DNA of 64,000 nucleotides, taken from Chromatiaceae bacterium. GTDB taxonomy: Bacteria > Pseudomonadota > Gammaproteobacteria > Chromatiales > Chromatiaceae. The stretch spans positions 1-64,000 of the forward strand of contig JALSSC010000008.1 in assembly GCA_026984455.1 (NCBI GenBank). Direction: 5' to 3'. A program made the translations under genes and the position numbers. The notes under the pieces were generated by a model. It had not been told where the DNA came from, ran no database searches, and saw only the letters and a program-made list of their open reading frames with translations. Positions 16,599 to 26,025 of this stretch are shown in pieces. Positions within the stretch are counted from its first letter, which is position 1. Each line of letters begins with the position of its first letter.

Positions 16599-17912
16599 TC
16601 AGCCGCCCAGGCCTTCCACCCGGATACGGACGATGGGGGCGGTGACTGCGTCCAAGGCCTCCATCTCGGCCAGGGCGGTGTTCATGAGGCCCTCGCGCAC
16701 CTGGTGGGTGAGCAGCACCAGGGTCACCTCGGCGCCGTCCTCGTGGGGCTCCTTCTGCTGAATGGCCTCGATGCTGATGCCCGCCTCGGCGAGGATCCCG
16801 GCGATGCGTGCCACCACCCCGGGACGGTCCTGGACCTGAAGACGCAGATAACAGGCGGTCTCCACCGCCTCCATGGGCAGAATGGGCAGATCGGCCAGTT
16901 CCCCGGGCTGGAAGGCCAGATGCGGCACGCGGTTGCCCGGGTCGGCGGTGAGGGCCCGGGTCACGTCCACCAGATCGGCCACCACCGCCGAGGCGGTGGG
17001 TTCGGCGCCGGCGCCGGCGCCATAGTACAGAGTGGGTCCCACCGCATCGGCCTGGACCAGGACGGCGTTCATCACCCCGTCCACATTGGCGATCAGGCGG
17101 CGCTCGGGGATCAGGGTCGGGTGCACCCGCAGCTCCACCCCCTCGCCGCTGCGGCGGGTGATGCCCAGGTGTTTGATGCGGTAGCCGAGGGCCTCGGCAT
17201 AGGCCACGTCGCGGGCCTCGATGCGGGCGATGCCCTCGGTGTAGACCTGCTCGAAGCGGAGGGGTATGCCAAAGGCGATGGCGGCCAGGATGGTGAGCTT
17301 GTGGGCGGCGTCGATGCCTTCTACGTCGAAGGTGGGATCGGCCTCGGCATAACCCAGGGCCTGGGCCTCGGCGAGGACCTCGGCGAAGGCCCGGCCCTTG
17401 TCGCGCATCTCGCTGAGGATGAAGTTGCCGGTGCCGTTGATGATCCCGGCGATCCACTGGATACGGTTGGCGGCGAGGCCCTCGCGGACCGCCTTGATGA
17501 TGGGGATCCCCCCGGCCACTGCCGCCTCGAAGGCCACGGTCACGCCCTGGGCCTGGGCCGCGGCGAAGATCTCGTTGCCGTGGAGGGCGATCAGGGCCTT
17601 GTTGGCGGTGACCACGTGCTTGCCGTTGGCGATGGCCTGGAGGACCAGTTCCCGCGCCGGGGAATAGCCGCCGATCAGCTCCACCACGATGTCCACTTCG
17701 GGATCGTTCACCACCGCGAAGGCGTCGTCGCTGATGCGGCCCACCCGATCCAGGCCCGGCAGATCGGGCAGGTACTCGCGCGCCGCGGCGTGGGAGATGC
17801 GGATGCCGCGACCGGCCCGACGGGCGATCTCGTGGGCATTGCGGGCGAGCACGCTGACGGTGCCGCCGCCGACGGTGCCCATCCCAAGAAGTCCGACGTT
17901 CACTGGATCCAC
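16599..17912 (-). CDS. hom: homoserine dehydrogenase
   Basis: NAD(P)-dependent reduction of aspartate semialdehyde to homoserine, 437 residues from a GTG at 17912 with GGGAG upstream. The Rossmann motif [12 protein letters not shown] opens the protein. The catalytic core has [21 protein letters not shown] and [13 protein letters not shown]-terminal ACT domain (about residues 355-430; [17 protein letters not shown]) is present, as in threonine-feedback-inhibited single-domain enzymes. It lies 27 bases downstream of the alaC-like gene and upstream of thrC. Confidence 0.96.
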   Translation of the reverse strand: MDPVNVGLLGMGTVGGGTVSVLARNAHEIARRAGRGIRISHAAAREYLPDLPGLDRVGRISDDAFAVVNDPEVDIVVELIGGYSPARELVLQAIANGKHVVTANKALIALHGNEIFAAAQAQGVTVAFEAAVAGGIPIIKAVREGLAANRIQWIAGIINGTGNFILSEMRDKGRAFAEVLAEAQALGYAEADPTFDVEGIDAAHKLTILAAIAFGIPLRFEQVYTEGIARIEARDVAYAEALGYRIKHLGITRRSGEGVELRVHPTLIPERRLIANVDGVMNAVLVQADAVGPTLYYGAGAGAEPTASAVVADLVDVTRALTADPGNRVPHLAFQPGELADLPILPMEAVETACYLRLQVQDRPGVVARIAGILAEAGISIEAIQQKEPHEDGAEVTLVLLTHQVREGLMNTALAEMEALDAVTAPIVRIRVEGLGG

Positions 17913-17939
17913 GGCTCTACTCCCAAGACATTGTAAAGA

Positions 17940-19145
17940 TCAGGCCCCCGCCCGGGCATCGCGGCGGAACATCTCACGGATGCCGCGGATGGCCTGGCGG
18001 GTGCGGTGTTCGTTCTCGATCAGCCCGAAGCGGACGTGGTCGTCGCCGTAGTCGCCGAAGCCGATGCCCGGGGAGACCGCCACCCGGGCCTCGCGCAGCA
18101 GGCGCTTGGAGAATTCCAGGGAGCCGAGCGCGCGGTAGGGTTCCGGGATGGGCGCCCACACGAACATGGTGGCCCGGGGCCTGTTCACGTGCCAGCCCAG
18201 GTGATCCAAGCCGTCGCAGAGGACATTGCGGCGACGCTGATACATGTCGCGGATGGCGGCGACGCACCCCTGGTCCCCCTCCAGGGCGGCGATGGAGGCC
18301 ACCTGGATAGGGGTGAAGGTCCCGTAGTCCAGGTAGGACTTGATCCGCGCCAGGGCGCCGATGAGGGTGCGGTTGCCACACATGAAGCCCACCCGCCAGC
18401 CCGGCATGTTGTAGCTCTTGGACAGGGAGAAGGACTCCACCGCGACCTCCTCCGCCCCCGCCACCTGGAGGATCGACGGGGCGCGATAGCCGTCGAAGAC
18501 GATGTCCGCGTAGGCCAGGTCGTGGATCACCCAGATGCCGTATTCCCGCGCGATGGCCACCACCTTCTCGAAGAACTCCAGTTCCACGCACTGGGTGGTG
18601 GGGTTGCCGGGAAAGTTGAGCACCAACATCTTGGGCCGCGGCCAGGTCTCGCGGATCGCCCGTTGCAGCTCGTCGAAGAAATCCACCCCGGGCACCAGCG
18701 GGACATGGCGCACATCGGCCCCGGCGATGATGAAACCATAGGGATGGATGGGATAGGCCGGATTGGGCACCAGCACCGTATCGCCCGGGCCCATGGTGGC
18801 CAGGGCCAGATGGGCCAGCCCCTCCTTGGAACCGATGGTGACGATGGCCTGGGTCTCCGAATCCATCTCCACCTGGTAGCGCTCCCGGTACCAGTTGCAG
18901 ATCGCCCGGCGCAGACGGGGGATGCCCTTGGACTGGGAGTATCTGTGGGTATCCTTGCGCCGGGCCACCTCCACCAGCTTCTCCACCACGTGGGACGGGG
19001 TTGGCTGATCGGGATTGCCCATGCCGAAATCGATGATGTCCTCGCCACGCGCGCGCGCCGCCGCCTTGAGTTCATTGACGATGGCGAACACATAGGGCGG
19101 CAGGCGCTCGATACGCGGAAACTCTTCGATCCGGGGTGCGGCCAC
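17940..19145 (-). CDS. alaC: AlaC-type alanine/valine aminotransferase
   Basis: Class I/II PLP aminotransferase, 401 residues, GTG start with CAGGAG 5 bases upstream. Family features: [13 protein letters not shown] near the N-terminus, [14 protein letters not shown]-like NFPGNPTTQ, and the PLP-binding lysine in [15 protein letters not shown]. This gene typically precedes hom in the group, and the gap to hom is only 27 bases. It transfers amino groups between alanine and glutamate; related enzymes also act in the aspartate pathway, so the exact substrate is not certain. Confidence 0.9.
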   Translation of the reverse strand: MAAPRIEEFPRIERLPPYVFAIVNELKAAARARGEDIIDFGMGNPDQPTPSHVVEKLVEVARRKDTHRYSQSKGIPRLRRAICNWYRERYQVEMDSETQAIVTIGSKEGLAHLALATMGPGDTVLVPNPAYPIHPYGFIIAGADVRHVPLVPGVDFFDELQRAIRETWPRPKMLVLNFPGNPTTQCVELEFFEKVVAIAREYGIWVIHDLAYADIVFDGYRAPSILQVAGAEEVAVESFSLSKSYNMPGWRVGFMCGNRTLIGALARIKSYLDYGTFTPIQVASIAALEGDQGCVAAIRDMYQRRRNVLCDGLDHLGWHVNRPRATMFVWAPIPEPYRALGSLEFSKRLLREARVAVSPGIGFGDYGDDHVRFGLIENEHRTRQAIRGIREMFRRDARAGA

Positions 19146-19248
19146 TGGAACTCCTGGCGGACGGAGGGCAAAAACGCTAAGTTTACCGGGCGAAGGGAAA
19201 GATTCAATCGCGCCGGGACGGCGCCTTCACCCTCACGAAGCGAGCGCC

Positions 19249-19635
19249 ATGAGATTCACCGAGGCCGATGCCACCGACGGCCCCTTGATCCGCGCCTACG
19301 GGCCGGGCTGGATCCGGGTGGACGACACCGAATACCGCCACTCCCTGGCCCTCGGGCCCGACCGGATCCGTCCCTGGAGACCGGAGGCCGTCACGGACCT
19401 GGAGACCGCCGATCTCGACTACCTGCTCGACGACGGCCCGGAGATCCTCATCCTGGGCACCGGGGCCCGTCAGTGTTTCCCCCCGCCCGCCCTCCTCGCC
19501 CGGCCCGCGCGGCGGGGTATCGGCATCGAGGTCATGGACACCCCCGCCGCCTGCCGCACCTACAACATCCTGGCGGGCGAGGGCCGGCGGGTGGCCGCCG
19601 GACTGATGACCATCAGCGCGGAGGACGCCCGATGA
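19249..19635 (+). CDS. Mth938-like (NDUFAF3/DUF498) domain protein
   Basis: A 128-residue single-domain protein. The pattern YGPGWIRVDDTEYRHSLAL, then ILGTGARQCFPPPAL and GIGIEVMDTPAACRTYNILAGEGR, matches the Mth938/DUF498 fold whose eukaryotic relative NDUFAF3 helps assemble respiratory complex I. The bacterial role is not known. It overlaps the next glycosyltransferase gene by 4 bases (ATGA). The gene is divergent from alaC. Confidence 0.88.
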   Translation: MRFTEADATDGPLIRAYGPGWIRVDDTEYRHSLALGPDRIRPWRPEAVTDLETADLDYLLDDGPEILILGTGARQCFPPPALLARPARRGIGIEVMDTPAACRTYNILAGEGRRVAAGLMTISAEDAR

Positions 19636-20792
19636 ACAGGCCGAAGTGCCGCCTGCTGGTGATCACCCAGCTCTTCCTGCCCACCAAGGGGGGCACGACG
19701 GTGTGGTTCTCGGAGGTCTACCCCTACCTGGGCGGCAAGGAGATCCATATCGTCACCCAGTCGGTCCCGGGAGGGGATGAGATCGACCGCAGTCATCCCA
19801 ACCGGATCCACCGGCTGCGCCTGGAGCGGCGTCCCTGGCTCCGCCCTGAGTCGCTGGTGATCTACCTCAAACTCCTGGCGAAGTCCCTGGCCGTCGCCTT
19901 CTCCCACCGCTTCCAGGCGGTCCACGCCGCCCGCGCCCTGCCCGAGGGCCTGGTCGCCTGGGCAGTGGCCCGTCTGCGCGGCCTGCCGGTGCTGATCTAC
20001 GGTCACGGCGAGGAATTCACCACCTGGGGCCGGGGTCTCAAGTACAAGGTCATGTGCTGGACCCTGCGCCACGCCGACGTGCTCATCGCCAACAGCGACT
20101 ACAGCCGCGACCTGATGCTGGCCATGGGCGTGCCGGCGGAACGGCTGCACCTGGTCTATCCAGGCGTGAACCTGGAGCGCTTCCGCCCCGGCCTGCCTTG
20201 CGCCGATCTGCGCGAAGGCCTGGGCCTCGGCCCCGGTGCCCGTCTGATCCTCTCGGTGGGGCGCTTGCAGAGACGCAAGGGCTTCGACCAGGTGATCCGC
20301 AGCCTCCCCCATCTCGTGGACAAGGGCCTGGACGCACACCTGGCCCTCATCGGCATCGGCGAGGACGAGGCCTACCTGCGCGGCCTGAGCGAAGAACTCG
20401 GGGTGAGCGGACGGGTCCACTTCCTCGGCCACGTGGACAGCGCCGACCTGCCCCGCTGGTACAACGCCTGCGACTGCTTCGCCATGCCCAACCGCGAGGT
20501 GGACGGCGATACCGAGGGCTTCGGCATGGTCTTCGTGGAGGCCGCGGCCTGCGCCAAACCGGTGGTGGCGGGCGAGGCCGGGGGTACTGCCGCGGCGGTG
20601 ATCGACGGCGAGACCGGCCTGCGCGTGGCGGGTGAGGACCGGGCCGCGGTGAGCGCCGCCCTGGAGCGTATCCTGAGCGACCGGGACCTCGCCCGCGCCC
20701 TGGGGGAAGGGGGCCTGACACGGGCCCGGCGCGAACTGGGCTGGGAACGGGTGGCGCGCCAGACCCGCGCCCTGCATCCCGGGTGCGGCTGA
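19632..20792 (+). CDS. GT4-type glycosyltransferase
   Basis: A 386-residue GT-B glycosyltransferase. The N-terminal domain starts VITQLFLPTKGGTTVWFSEV, the acceptor-side glycine loop. The donor-side domain has ILSVGRLQRRKGFDQVI and the E-x7-E motif in EGFGMVFVEAAACAKPVV, both typical of family GT4 retaining enzymes. The sugar and acceptor cannot be told from sequence. It follows the Mth938-like gene by an ATGA overlap. It probably works on cell-surface polysaccharide, in line with the UDP-sugar genes elsewhere in the window. Confidence 0.9.
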   Translation: MNRPKCRLLVITQLFLPTKGGTTVWFSEVYPYLGGKEIHIVTQSVPGGDEIDRSHPNRIHRLRLERRPWLRPESLVIYLKLLAKSLAVAFSHRFQAVHAARALPEGLVAWAVARLRGLPVLIYGHGEEFTTWGRGLKYKVMCWTLRHADVLIANSDYSRDLMLAMGVPAERLHLVYPGVNLERFRPGLPCADLREGLGLGPGARLILSVGRLQRRKGFDQVIRSLPHLVDKGLDAHLALIGIGEDEAYLRGLSEELGVSGRVHFLGHVDSADLPRWYNACDCFAMPNREVDGDTEGFGMVFVEAAACAKPVVAGEAGGTAAAVIDGETGLRVAGEDRAAVSAALERILSDRDLARALGEGGLTRARRELGWERVARQTRALHPGCG

Positions 20793-20793
20793 C

Positions 20794-20961
20794 TCAGGGA
20801 CGCCTTTCCAGGTCCTTCGCCTTCGCCGCCTGGTTACGCGAGTACAGGTAGACGACGAGGTTCTTGGAGAGGAACATCACGGCGAAGAAACCGAAGCCGA
20901 TGAGGATGCCCCACCAGGGCTCGTCGCGCAGGATATGAATGAACCAGGAGGTATCGGTCAT
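20794..20961 (-). CDS. 55-residue single-helix membrane protein
   Basis: A short gene with a good Shine-Dalgarno (TTGGAGCCCACTC before ATG 20961). The protein begins MTDTSWFIHIL, has one hydrophobic helix at about residues 18-41 (GILIGFGFFAVMFL) and ends in a charged tail rich in Lys and Arg (AAKAKDLERRP). It lies 1 base past the convergent glycosyltransferase stop and is divergent from the next plus-strand gene. Coding potential is supported by the start signal and the membrane-helix-then-basic-tail layout. The family is not recognised and the role is unknown. Confidence 0.6.
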   Translation of the reverse strand: MTDTSWFIHILRDEPWWGILIGFGFFAVMFLSKNLVVYLYSRNQAAKAKDLERRP

Positions 20962-21049
20962 GAGTGGGCTCCAAAGGCAAGGATTGACAAGAAGGGTAGG
21001 TCAAGGCACCGTCCCCCGCCCATGACAATCCGCAACCCCGGAGCCCCCC

Positions 21050-21793
21050 ATGGAACGCAAACTGGTCCTGTGGATCCTCGGCCTGACCCTGATGGCCCTA
21101 GGGGTGGGCATCTTCCTGATCCCCGGGCGCGCCCCCGACCCGGACCTCAAGCTCCCCTGGCGGATCGAACCCACCCCCGGTGGCGGCTCCCGGGTCTTCG
21201 GCCTGACCCTCGGTGAAAGCACCCTGAGCGACGCCCGGCACATCTTCCAGGATCAGGGCACGCTGGACCTGCTGGAGGACCGCTCGGGCCGGCGGGTGGT
21301 GGAGGCCTATTTCGAGCGGGTCATCCTCAATGGCCTGCGGGCGGATTTCGTGCTCAGTCTGGCGGTCCCCAGGACGGAGGTGGACGCCATGTACGACCAG
21401 GGCCTGCGGGTCAGCACCCTGGCCAGCGGGGTGCGCAAGGTCGAACTGCGCCCCGAGGACGCCGCCGGCCTGGCCTCCGCCCCGGTGGAGCACATCACCT
21501 ACCTGCCCAAGGCCGATCTCGACGCCGACCTGTTGCGCAAACGTTTCGGCAGTCCGCGCCAGCGCATCCGCGAGCCCGACCAAGAAATCGAGCACTGGCT
21601 CTATCCGCACAGGGGGCTGGACATCGCCTACGCGCCCGAGGGCCAGGAGGTGTTCCAGTACGTGCGTCCGGCCGACTTCGAGCGCCTGATCCTCCGGCCC
21701 TTGCAGGCAGCGCGACGGACACTCACTCCAGATTCTGGATCTGCTCGCGCATCTGTTCGATCAATACCTTCATCTCCACCGCATGGCGGGTGA
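21050..21793 (+). CDS. membrane-anchored protein of unknown function
   Basis: A 247-residue protein with one N-terminal transmembrane segment (VLWILGLTLMALGVGIFLI) and a large outside domain. The domain contains FGLTLGESTLSDARHIF, then LNGLRADFVLSLAVP and RFGSPRQRI...EIEHWLYPHRGLDIAY. The phrase LGESTLSDAR and the fold-like pattern resemble proteins that compare a trimmed ligand, but I cannot name a family. The last 23 codons or so (after AARRTLTPDS) overlap the convergent yicC gene by 71 bases, an unusually long convergent overlap. The C-terminal part is Ser/Pro rich and may be extra coding beyond the conserved domain. Confidence 0.65.
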   Translation: MERKLVLWILGLTLMALGVGIFLIPGRAPDPDLKLPWRIEPTPGGGSRVFGLTLGESTLSDARHIFQDQGTLDLLEDRSGRRVVEAYFERVILNGLRADFVLSLAVPRTEVDAMYDQGLRVSTLASGVRKVELRPEDAAGLASAPVEHITYLPKADLDADLLRKRFGSPRQRIREPDQEIEHWLYPHRGLDIAYAPEGQEVFQYVRPADFERLILRPLQAARRTLTPDSGSARASVRSIPSSPPHGG

Positions 21794-22589
21794 CCTCCAC
21801 GTCGGAGGTCTTGGAAGTGAGGGTGTTGGCCTCGCGGTTGAGTTCCTGCATGAGAAAGTCCAGACGTCGGCCCACCGCCCCCCCCTGATCCAGGACCCGC
21901 TCCAACTCGTCCAGGTGGGCGGCCAGGCGTTCCATCTCCTCGTCCACGTCCAGGCGCTGGGCGAGGATCACCATCTCCTGCTCCAGGCGGCCGGGGTCCA
22001 GGGGCGTGGAGAGTTCGGCGAGGCGCCGCTCCAGGCGCTCGCGCACCTCGGCCAACACCTGGGGCAGGCGTCGCTGCACCATCCGCACCCGCTCGCGCAT
22101 CGCCCGACAGCGATCGCGGATCACCTCCGCCATGCGCGCCCCCTCCCGTTCCCGGGTCGCCACCAGTTCGTCCAGGGCGGCCTCCAGCAGCGCCATGGCC
22201 CGTGTCTGCGTCGGGCTCAGGTCCCGGGGCACCTCTTCCAGGACCCCGGGCCAGACCATCAGATCCATCGGTGGCGGAATCTCCACCCCACCGGTCATGC
22301 GCCCCAGCTCGGTGACCGCGGCCAGCAGGGCCTCCACCAAGGGCCGGTTCAGGCGCAGCTCCCGCGCCGCCCCGGACCCCGGGCGATAACGCAACTGACA
22401 GTCCAATTTGCCCCGGGCGAGGCGTGCGCCCAGGCGCTCGCGCACCCGCGGCTCGAGGGCGCGCAGGTCTTCGGGCAGGCGCACGAACACCTCCAGGTAA
22501 CGGTGGTTGACCGAACGGAGTTCCCAGATCAGTTCCCCTTCGTCGCCCCGGTATTCGCTCCGTGCGAAGGCGGTCATGCTCCGAATCAT
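21723..22589 (-). CDS. yicC: YicC-family endoribonuclease-like protein
   Basis: A 288-residue protein from ATG 22589, where the family N-terminus MIRSMTAFARSE begins; the open frame extends 29 codons further without a good start. Conserved blocks: RSVNHRYLEVFVRLPE, ALEPRVRERL, and the C-terminal FLMQELNREANTLTSK and EMKVLIEQMREQIQNLE. E. coli YicC is reported to be an endoribonuclease acting on RNA. It is divergent from the Ser/Thr kinase across about 69 bases, and its 3' end overlaps an unknown plus-strand gene. Confidence 0.93.
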   Translation of the reverse strand: MIRSMTAFARSEYRGDEGELIWELRSVNHRYLEVFVRLPEDLRALEPRVRERLGARLARGKLDCQLRYRPGSGAARELRLNRPLVEALLAAVTELGRMTGGVEIPPPMDLMVWPGVLEEVPRDLSPTQTRAMALLEAALDELVATREREGARMAEVIRDRCRAMRERVRMVQRRLPQVLAEVRERLERRLAELSTPLDPGRLEQEMVILAQRLDVDEEMERLAAHLDELERVLDQGGAVGRRLDFLMQELNREANTLTSKTSDVEVTRHAVEMKVLIEQMREQIQNLE

Positions 22590-22658
22590 CGTCTCTGCCC
22601 GTTGTTGCAATGGGTAGGGTATGATAGCCCGCGACGCCTGCCTCCGCACCGCCATCTC

Positions 22659-23567
22659 ATGTCCAAATCCAGGCACTCACTGCCGGCTGGTACCCGTATC
22701 GACTGCTACCGGATCCGCAAGCTCATCGGCCGCGGCGGATTCAGCCTGATCTACCTCGCCGATGACGAGGACACGGGCGCCGAGGTGGTGATCAAGGAGT
22801 TCATGCCCAAAAAGCTCGCCCGCCGCGACAGCCACCTGCGGGTCGAACCCCAGAAATCGCGGATGACGGCCAACCTCAATCGCAGCTTGCGCCTATTCTT
22901 CCAGGAGGTGAAGGTCCTGGCCGCCCTGAGGCACCCCAACGTGGTCGAGATCCAGGGCGTGGTGCGCGAGAACGGCACCGCCTACATCGTCATGACCTAT
23001 TATCGGGGCAAGAACCTCGCCTACTACATCAAGAAGCACGGCGGCGGACTCAGCAGCCGGTTCCTGTTGCGGGTATTCGTGCCGCTGCTCGAGGCCCTGG
23101 ACATGATCCACCGGCGCGGATACCTCCACCTCGACATCAAACCCAGCAACATCCACCTGCGCGCAGGTCAGGAGCCGGTCCTGCTCGACTTCGGTGCGGT
23201 GCACCAGATGAACGCGCACAGAGGCCGCCATGGCGGCCAGGTCGTCACCGCCGGCTATTCCCCTGTGGAACAGTATTACAAGGGGGGATTCATCGGGCCC
23301 TGGAGCGATATCTATGCGGTCGGCGCCAGTCTCCGCGCCTGTATCGATGGCCGCACGCCCCCCACCTCCATCGAACACCATGCCGAGGACAAGTTCAGGC
23401 CTGCCGTCGAGATCCACGCCCATCGCTATCCGCGCTTTCTCCTGGAACTGATCGACTGGTGCATGGAACTCGATCCCCTGAATCGCCCACAGAATGCCGG
23501 TGAACTGCTAAACCATCTGCGCGCCCGGACCGGACGTCCCCTCCCCGCCGTCGAGACAGACCCATGA
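22659..23567 (+). CDS. Hanks-type Ser/Thr protein kinase
   Basis: A 302-residue soluble kinase from ATG 22659. The glycine loop is IGRGGFSLIYLA, the ATP lysine lies in VVIKEF, the catalytic loop is HLDIKPSNIHL, the metal-binding loop DFG is in LLDFGAVHQ, and the activation segment ends in SPVEQYY in place of APE. No transmembrane or PASTA domain follows, so it is cytoplasmic. It is followed by a PP2C phosphatase gene with a 4-base overlap, a classical reversible phosphorylation pair. No T6SS gene is near, though such pairs often accompany T6SS. The substrate is unknown. Confidence 0.93.
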   Translation: MSKSRHSLPAGTRIDCYRIRKLIGRGGFSLIYLADDEDTGAEVVIKEFMPKKLARRDSHLRVEPQKSRMTANLNRSLRLFFQEVKVLAALRHPNVVEIQGVVRENGTAYIVMTYYRGKNLAYYIKKHGGGLSSRFLLRVFVPLLEALDMIHRRGYLHLDIKPSNIHLRAGQEPVLLDFGAVHQMNAHRGRHGGQVVTAGYSPVEQYYKGGFIGPWSDIYAVGASLRACIDGRTPPTSIEHHAEDKFRPAVEIHAHRYPRFLLELIDWCMELDPLNRPQNAGELLNHLRARTGRPLPAVETDP

Positions 23568-24418
23568 GCACCGAGACCGCGAGTATCAGCCTGCGCGGCA
23601 ACCGCAAGAAGAACCAGGATCGCTGCCTGGTCCTGAGCGACAAGGATACCCACCTGCTACTGCTGGCGGACGGCATGGGCGGACACCCGCGGGGCGAGGA
23701 CGCCGCCCAGATCCTGATCGACTGTGGACGGCAGTTGTTTCGGCAAACCCCCCGTCCCATCCTCTACCCCGAGACCTTCCTGGCCACCCTGCTCGAGACC
23801 GCCAATACCGAGATCACGGCCTATGGCCAGCGCCAACACCCCCCTATCGATCCTCGTTGCACCGCCGTCGTGGCCCTGGTGCAAGACGGCCACGCATGGT
23901 GGGCGCATGTCGGTGACAGCCGTCTGTACCTGTTTCGCGAATACCAGATCCTGGTCCGCACCCAGGATCACTCCTTCGTCGAGGAGATGCACCAGCTCGG
24001 CCTGATGGAGGCCGCCCAGACCCACACCAGCCGGTACCGCAACCTGGTCACCCGTTGTCTGGGTGGAAAAGGGGAGCAATTCGCCTTCGCCCAGGACGGC
24101 CCCCGGCGGCTCGAACCCAGAGACATCCTCCTGCTCTGCACCGACGGCCTCTGGAGCCAGATGCAGGACGAACAACTGCGCGGACTCCTGCGCCACCATG
24201 GCTCCCTCACCCGCATGGTGCGTGAACTGGCCCTGCTGGCCGAACGCAACGGCCACCCAAGGAGTGACAACATCACCGCCCTGGCCATGCGTTGGGATCC
24301 GGAGGAAAAGAAGCCGCTCCCCCTCCAAGGATCCCCTGGGACAGATGCTTCCGACCCCCTCGACGCGGCCATCGCCGATCTACGCGCGGCCATCGCCCAT
24401 TTCGACGACTCCGATTGA
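23564..24418 (+). CDS. PP2C-type protein phosphatase
   Basis: A 284-residue PPM-family Ser/Thr phosphatase. Metal-binding motifs are visible: NQDRC near the N-terminus, [17 protein letters not shown], and the last acidic motif in [14 protein letters not shown]. It is coupled to the kinase by an ATGA overlap and should reverse its phosphorylations. The C-terminal 40 residues are proline- and aspartate-rich and not part of the fold. It lies 23 bases upstream of rph. Confidence 0.94.
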   Translation: MSTETASISLRGNRKKNQDRCLVLSDKDTHLLLLADGMGGHPRGEDAAQILIDCGRQLFRQTPRPILYPETFLATLLETANTEITAYGQRQHPPIDPRCTAVVALVQDGHAWWAHVGDSRLYLFREYQILVRTQDHSFVEEMHQLGLMEAAQTHTSRYRNLVTRCLGGKGEQFAFAQDGPRRLEPRDILLLCTDGLWSQMQDEQLRGLLRHHGSLTRMVRELALLAERNGHPRSDNITALAMRWDPEEKKPLPLQGSPGTDASDPLDAAIADLRAAIAHFDDSD

Positions 24419-24441
24419 TGCTCACCCAGAGAGGTACCCCC

Positions 24442-25170
24442 ATGCCCCGACCTTCCGGCAGGGCGCCCGACCAGCTGCGCCCCATCGACATCCTCCCGGG
24501 CTTCACCGACCAGGCCGAAGGCTCGGTGCTCATCTCCTGCGGCCGTACCCGGGTGATCTGCACCGCCAGCGTGGAAGAGCGCGTCCCCCCCTTCCTGCGC
24601 GACGGCGACCAAGGCTGGATCACCGCCGAGTACGGCATGCTCCCGCGAAGCACCGGCGAACGCACACCGCGCGAGGCCGTCCGCGGCAGACAAGGGGGAC
24701 GGACCCTGGAGATCCAACGCCTCATCGGCCGTTCCCTGCGCGCCGCCGTGGACCTCCAGGCCCTCGGCAGACGCACCCTGACCCTGGACTGCGACGTGAT
24801 CCAGGCCGACGGGGGCACCCGCACCGCGGCCATCACCGGTGCCTGGGTGGCCCTGCGCCTGGCCGTGAACGTCCTGCTCGAAGAAGGCAGGCTCAATGCC
24901 GACCCCATCCGCAGGGGCGTGGCCGCGATCTCCGTGGGCATCCACCAGGGCCGGCCGGTGCTCGACCTGGACTACCCCGAGGACTGCGCCGCCGACACCG
25001 ACATGAACGTGGTGATGGACGACACCGGCGGACTCATCGAGATCCAGGGCACTGCGGAGGGGGCCAGTTTCAGCCGCAAGGAAGTGGACAGCCTCCTCGA
25101 CATGGCGGCCAAGGGCATCGGCGAACTCTTCGCCGCCCAGCGCCGGGCGCTCGCCGGGGGCCCGTCATGA
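24442..25170 (+). CDS. rph: RNase PH
   Basis: Phosphorolytic 3' exoribonuclease that trims tRNA precursors, 242 residues from ATG 24442 (AGAGAGGT upstream). Core blocks: [62 protein letters not shown] and [19 protein letters not shown]. It is followed by rdgB with an ATGA overlap. The gene is full length, and the order rph-rdgB is common in Proteobacteria. Confidence 0.97.
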   Translation: MPRPSGRAPDQLRPIDILPGFTDQAEGSVLISCGRTRVICTASVEERVPPFLRDGDQGWITAEYGMLPRSTGERTPREAVRGRQGGRTLEIQRLIGRSLRAAVDLQALGRRTLTLDCDVIQADGGTRTAAITGAWVALRLAVNVLLEEGRLNADPIRRGVAAISVGIHQGRPVLDLDYPEDCAADTDMNVVMDDTGGLIEIQGTAEGASFSRKEVDSLLDMAAKGIGELFAAQRRALAGGPS

Positions 25171-25769
25171 GCCGCCCCGGGCGTATGGTGCTGGCCACCA
25201 ACAACCCCGGCAAGATCCGCGAACTGGGCGGACTCCTTGCCGGCAGCGGCTGGGAGATCCTGCCCCAAGGGCGTTTCGAGGTACCCGAGATCGAGGAGAC
25301 CGGCCTCAGCTTCGTCGAGAACGCCCTCCTCAAGGCACGCAATGCCGCCGCCCACTCCGGCCTGCCAGCCATCGCCGACGACTCCGGGCTCGAAGTGGAC
25401 GCCCTGAACGGCGCCCCCGGGATCCGCTCGGCCCGCTATGCTGGCGACGACGCCGACGACCAAGCCAACTGGCGCAAGCTCCTGACCGACCTCGAAGGCA
25501 TCCCCGAACGGGATCGCACGGCCCGTTTCCAGTGCCTCATGGTCTATTTGCGCCATCCCCGGGATCCCGTGCCCCTGATCGTCCAGGGCACCTGGGAGGG
25601 GCGTATCCTGGAGGCCCCGCGGGGGGCCAACGGTTTCGGCTACGACCCGGTATTCTGGGTCCCGGACGAGGGTTGCAGTGCCGCCGAACTGCCCGCCGAG
25701 CGCAAGAACACCCTCAGCCACAGGGGACAGGCATTGCGGGCGCTGGTGACCGCTTTGCGATCCCACTGA
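25167..25769 (+). CDS. rdgB: dITP/XTP pyrophosphatase RdgB
   Basis: Removes non-canonical purine nucleotides from the pool, 200 residues. It begins [14 protein letters not shown]. Conserved blocks are [48 protein letters not shown] and [18 protein letters not shown], as in the Ham1/RdgB family. It is coupled to rph by a 4-base overlap. Confidence 0.97.
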   Translation: MSRPGRMVLATNNPGKIRELGGLLAGSGWEILPQGRFEVPEIEETGLSFVENALLKARNAAAHSGLPAIADDSGLEVDALNGAPGIRSARYAGDDADDQANWRKLLTDLEGIPERDRTARFQCLMVYLRHPRDPVPLIVQGTWEGRILEAPRGANGFGYDPVFWVPDEGCSAAELPAERKNTLSHRGQALRALVTALRSH

Positions 25770-25944
25770 CGAACGGTCCGGAAACGCGATACGACCTGTC
25801 GTCTGGCACGAAGGCCTTGCCTGGCGCACCGTTCCGCGCCCATGGACACTGTTACGGCCCTACCTACACCGCGCACATCCACGAGATCCGCCTGCCCCTG
25901 GTGCCTTTGCCGCAGGGGTGACCACCCGGCACCGCCCCAGACAG

Positions 25945-25979
25945 GCCGCGGGCCTCCCCCCATGGCCGAGGCCCGCGGC
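25945..25979. terminator. GC-rich hairpin between convergent rdgB and truD
   Basis: A perfect 12-pair stem (25945-25956 with 25968-25979) with an 11-base loop lies midway between the ends of rdgB and truD. No U-tract is present, so it is at best a factor-assisted, bidirectional terminator. The rest of the 256-base gap shows no gene. Confidence 0.5.
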
Positions 25980-26025
25980 ACGTCATGGAAAACGTCCGGC
26001 GGGTGGGCAACCGCGCCTCGAACCC

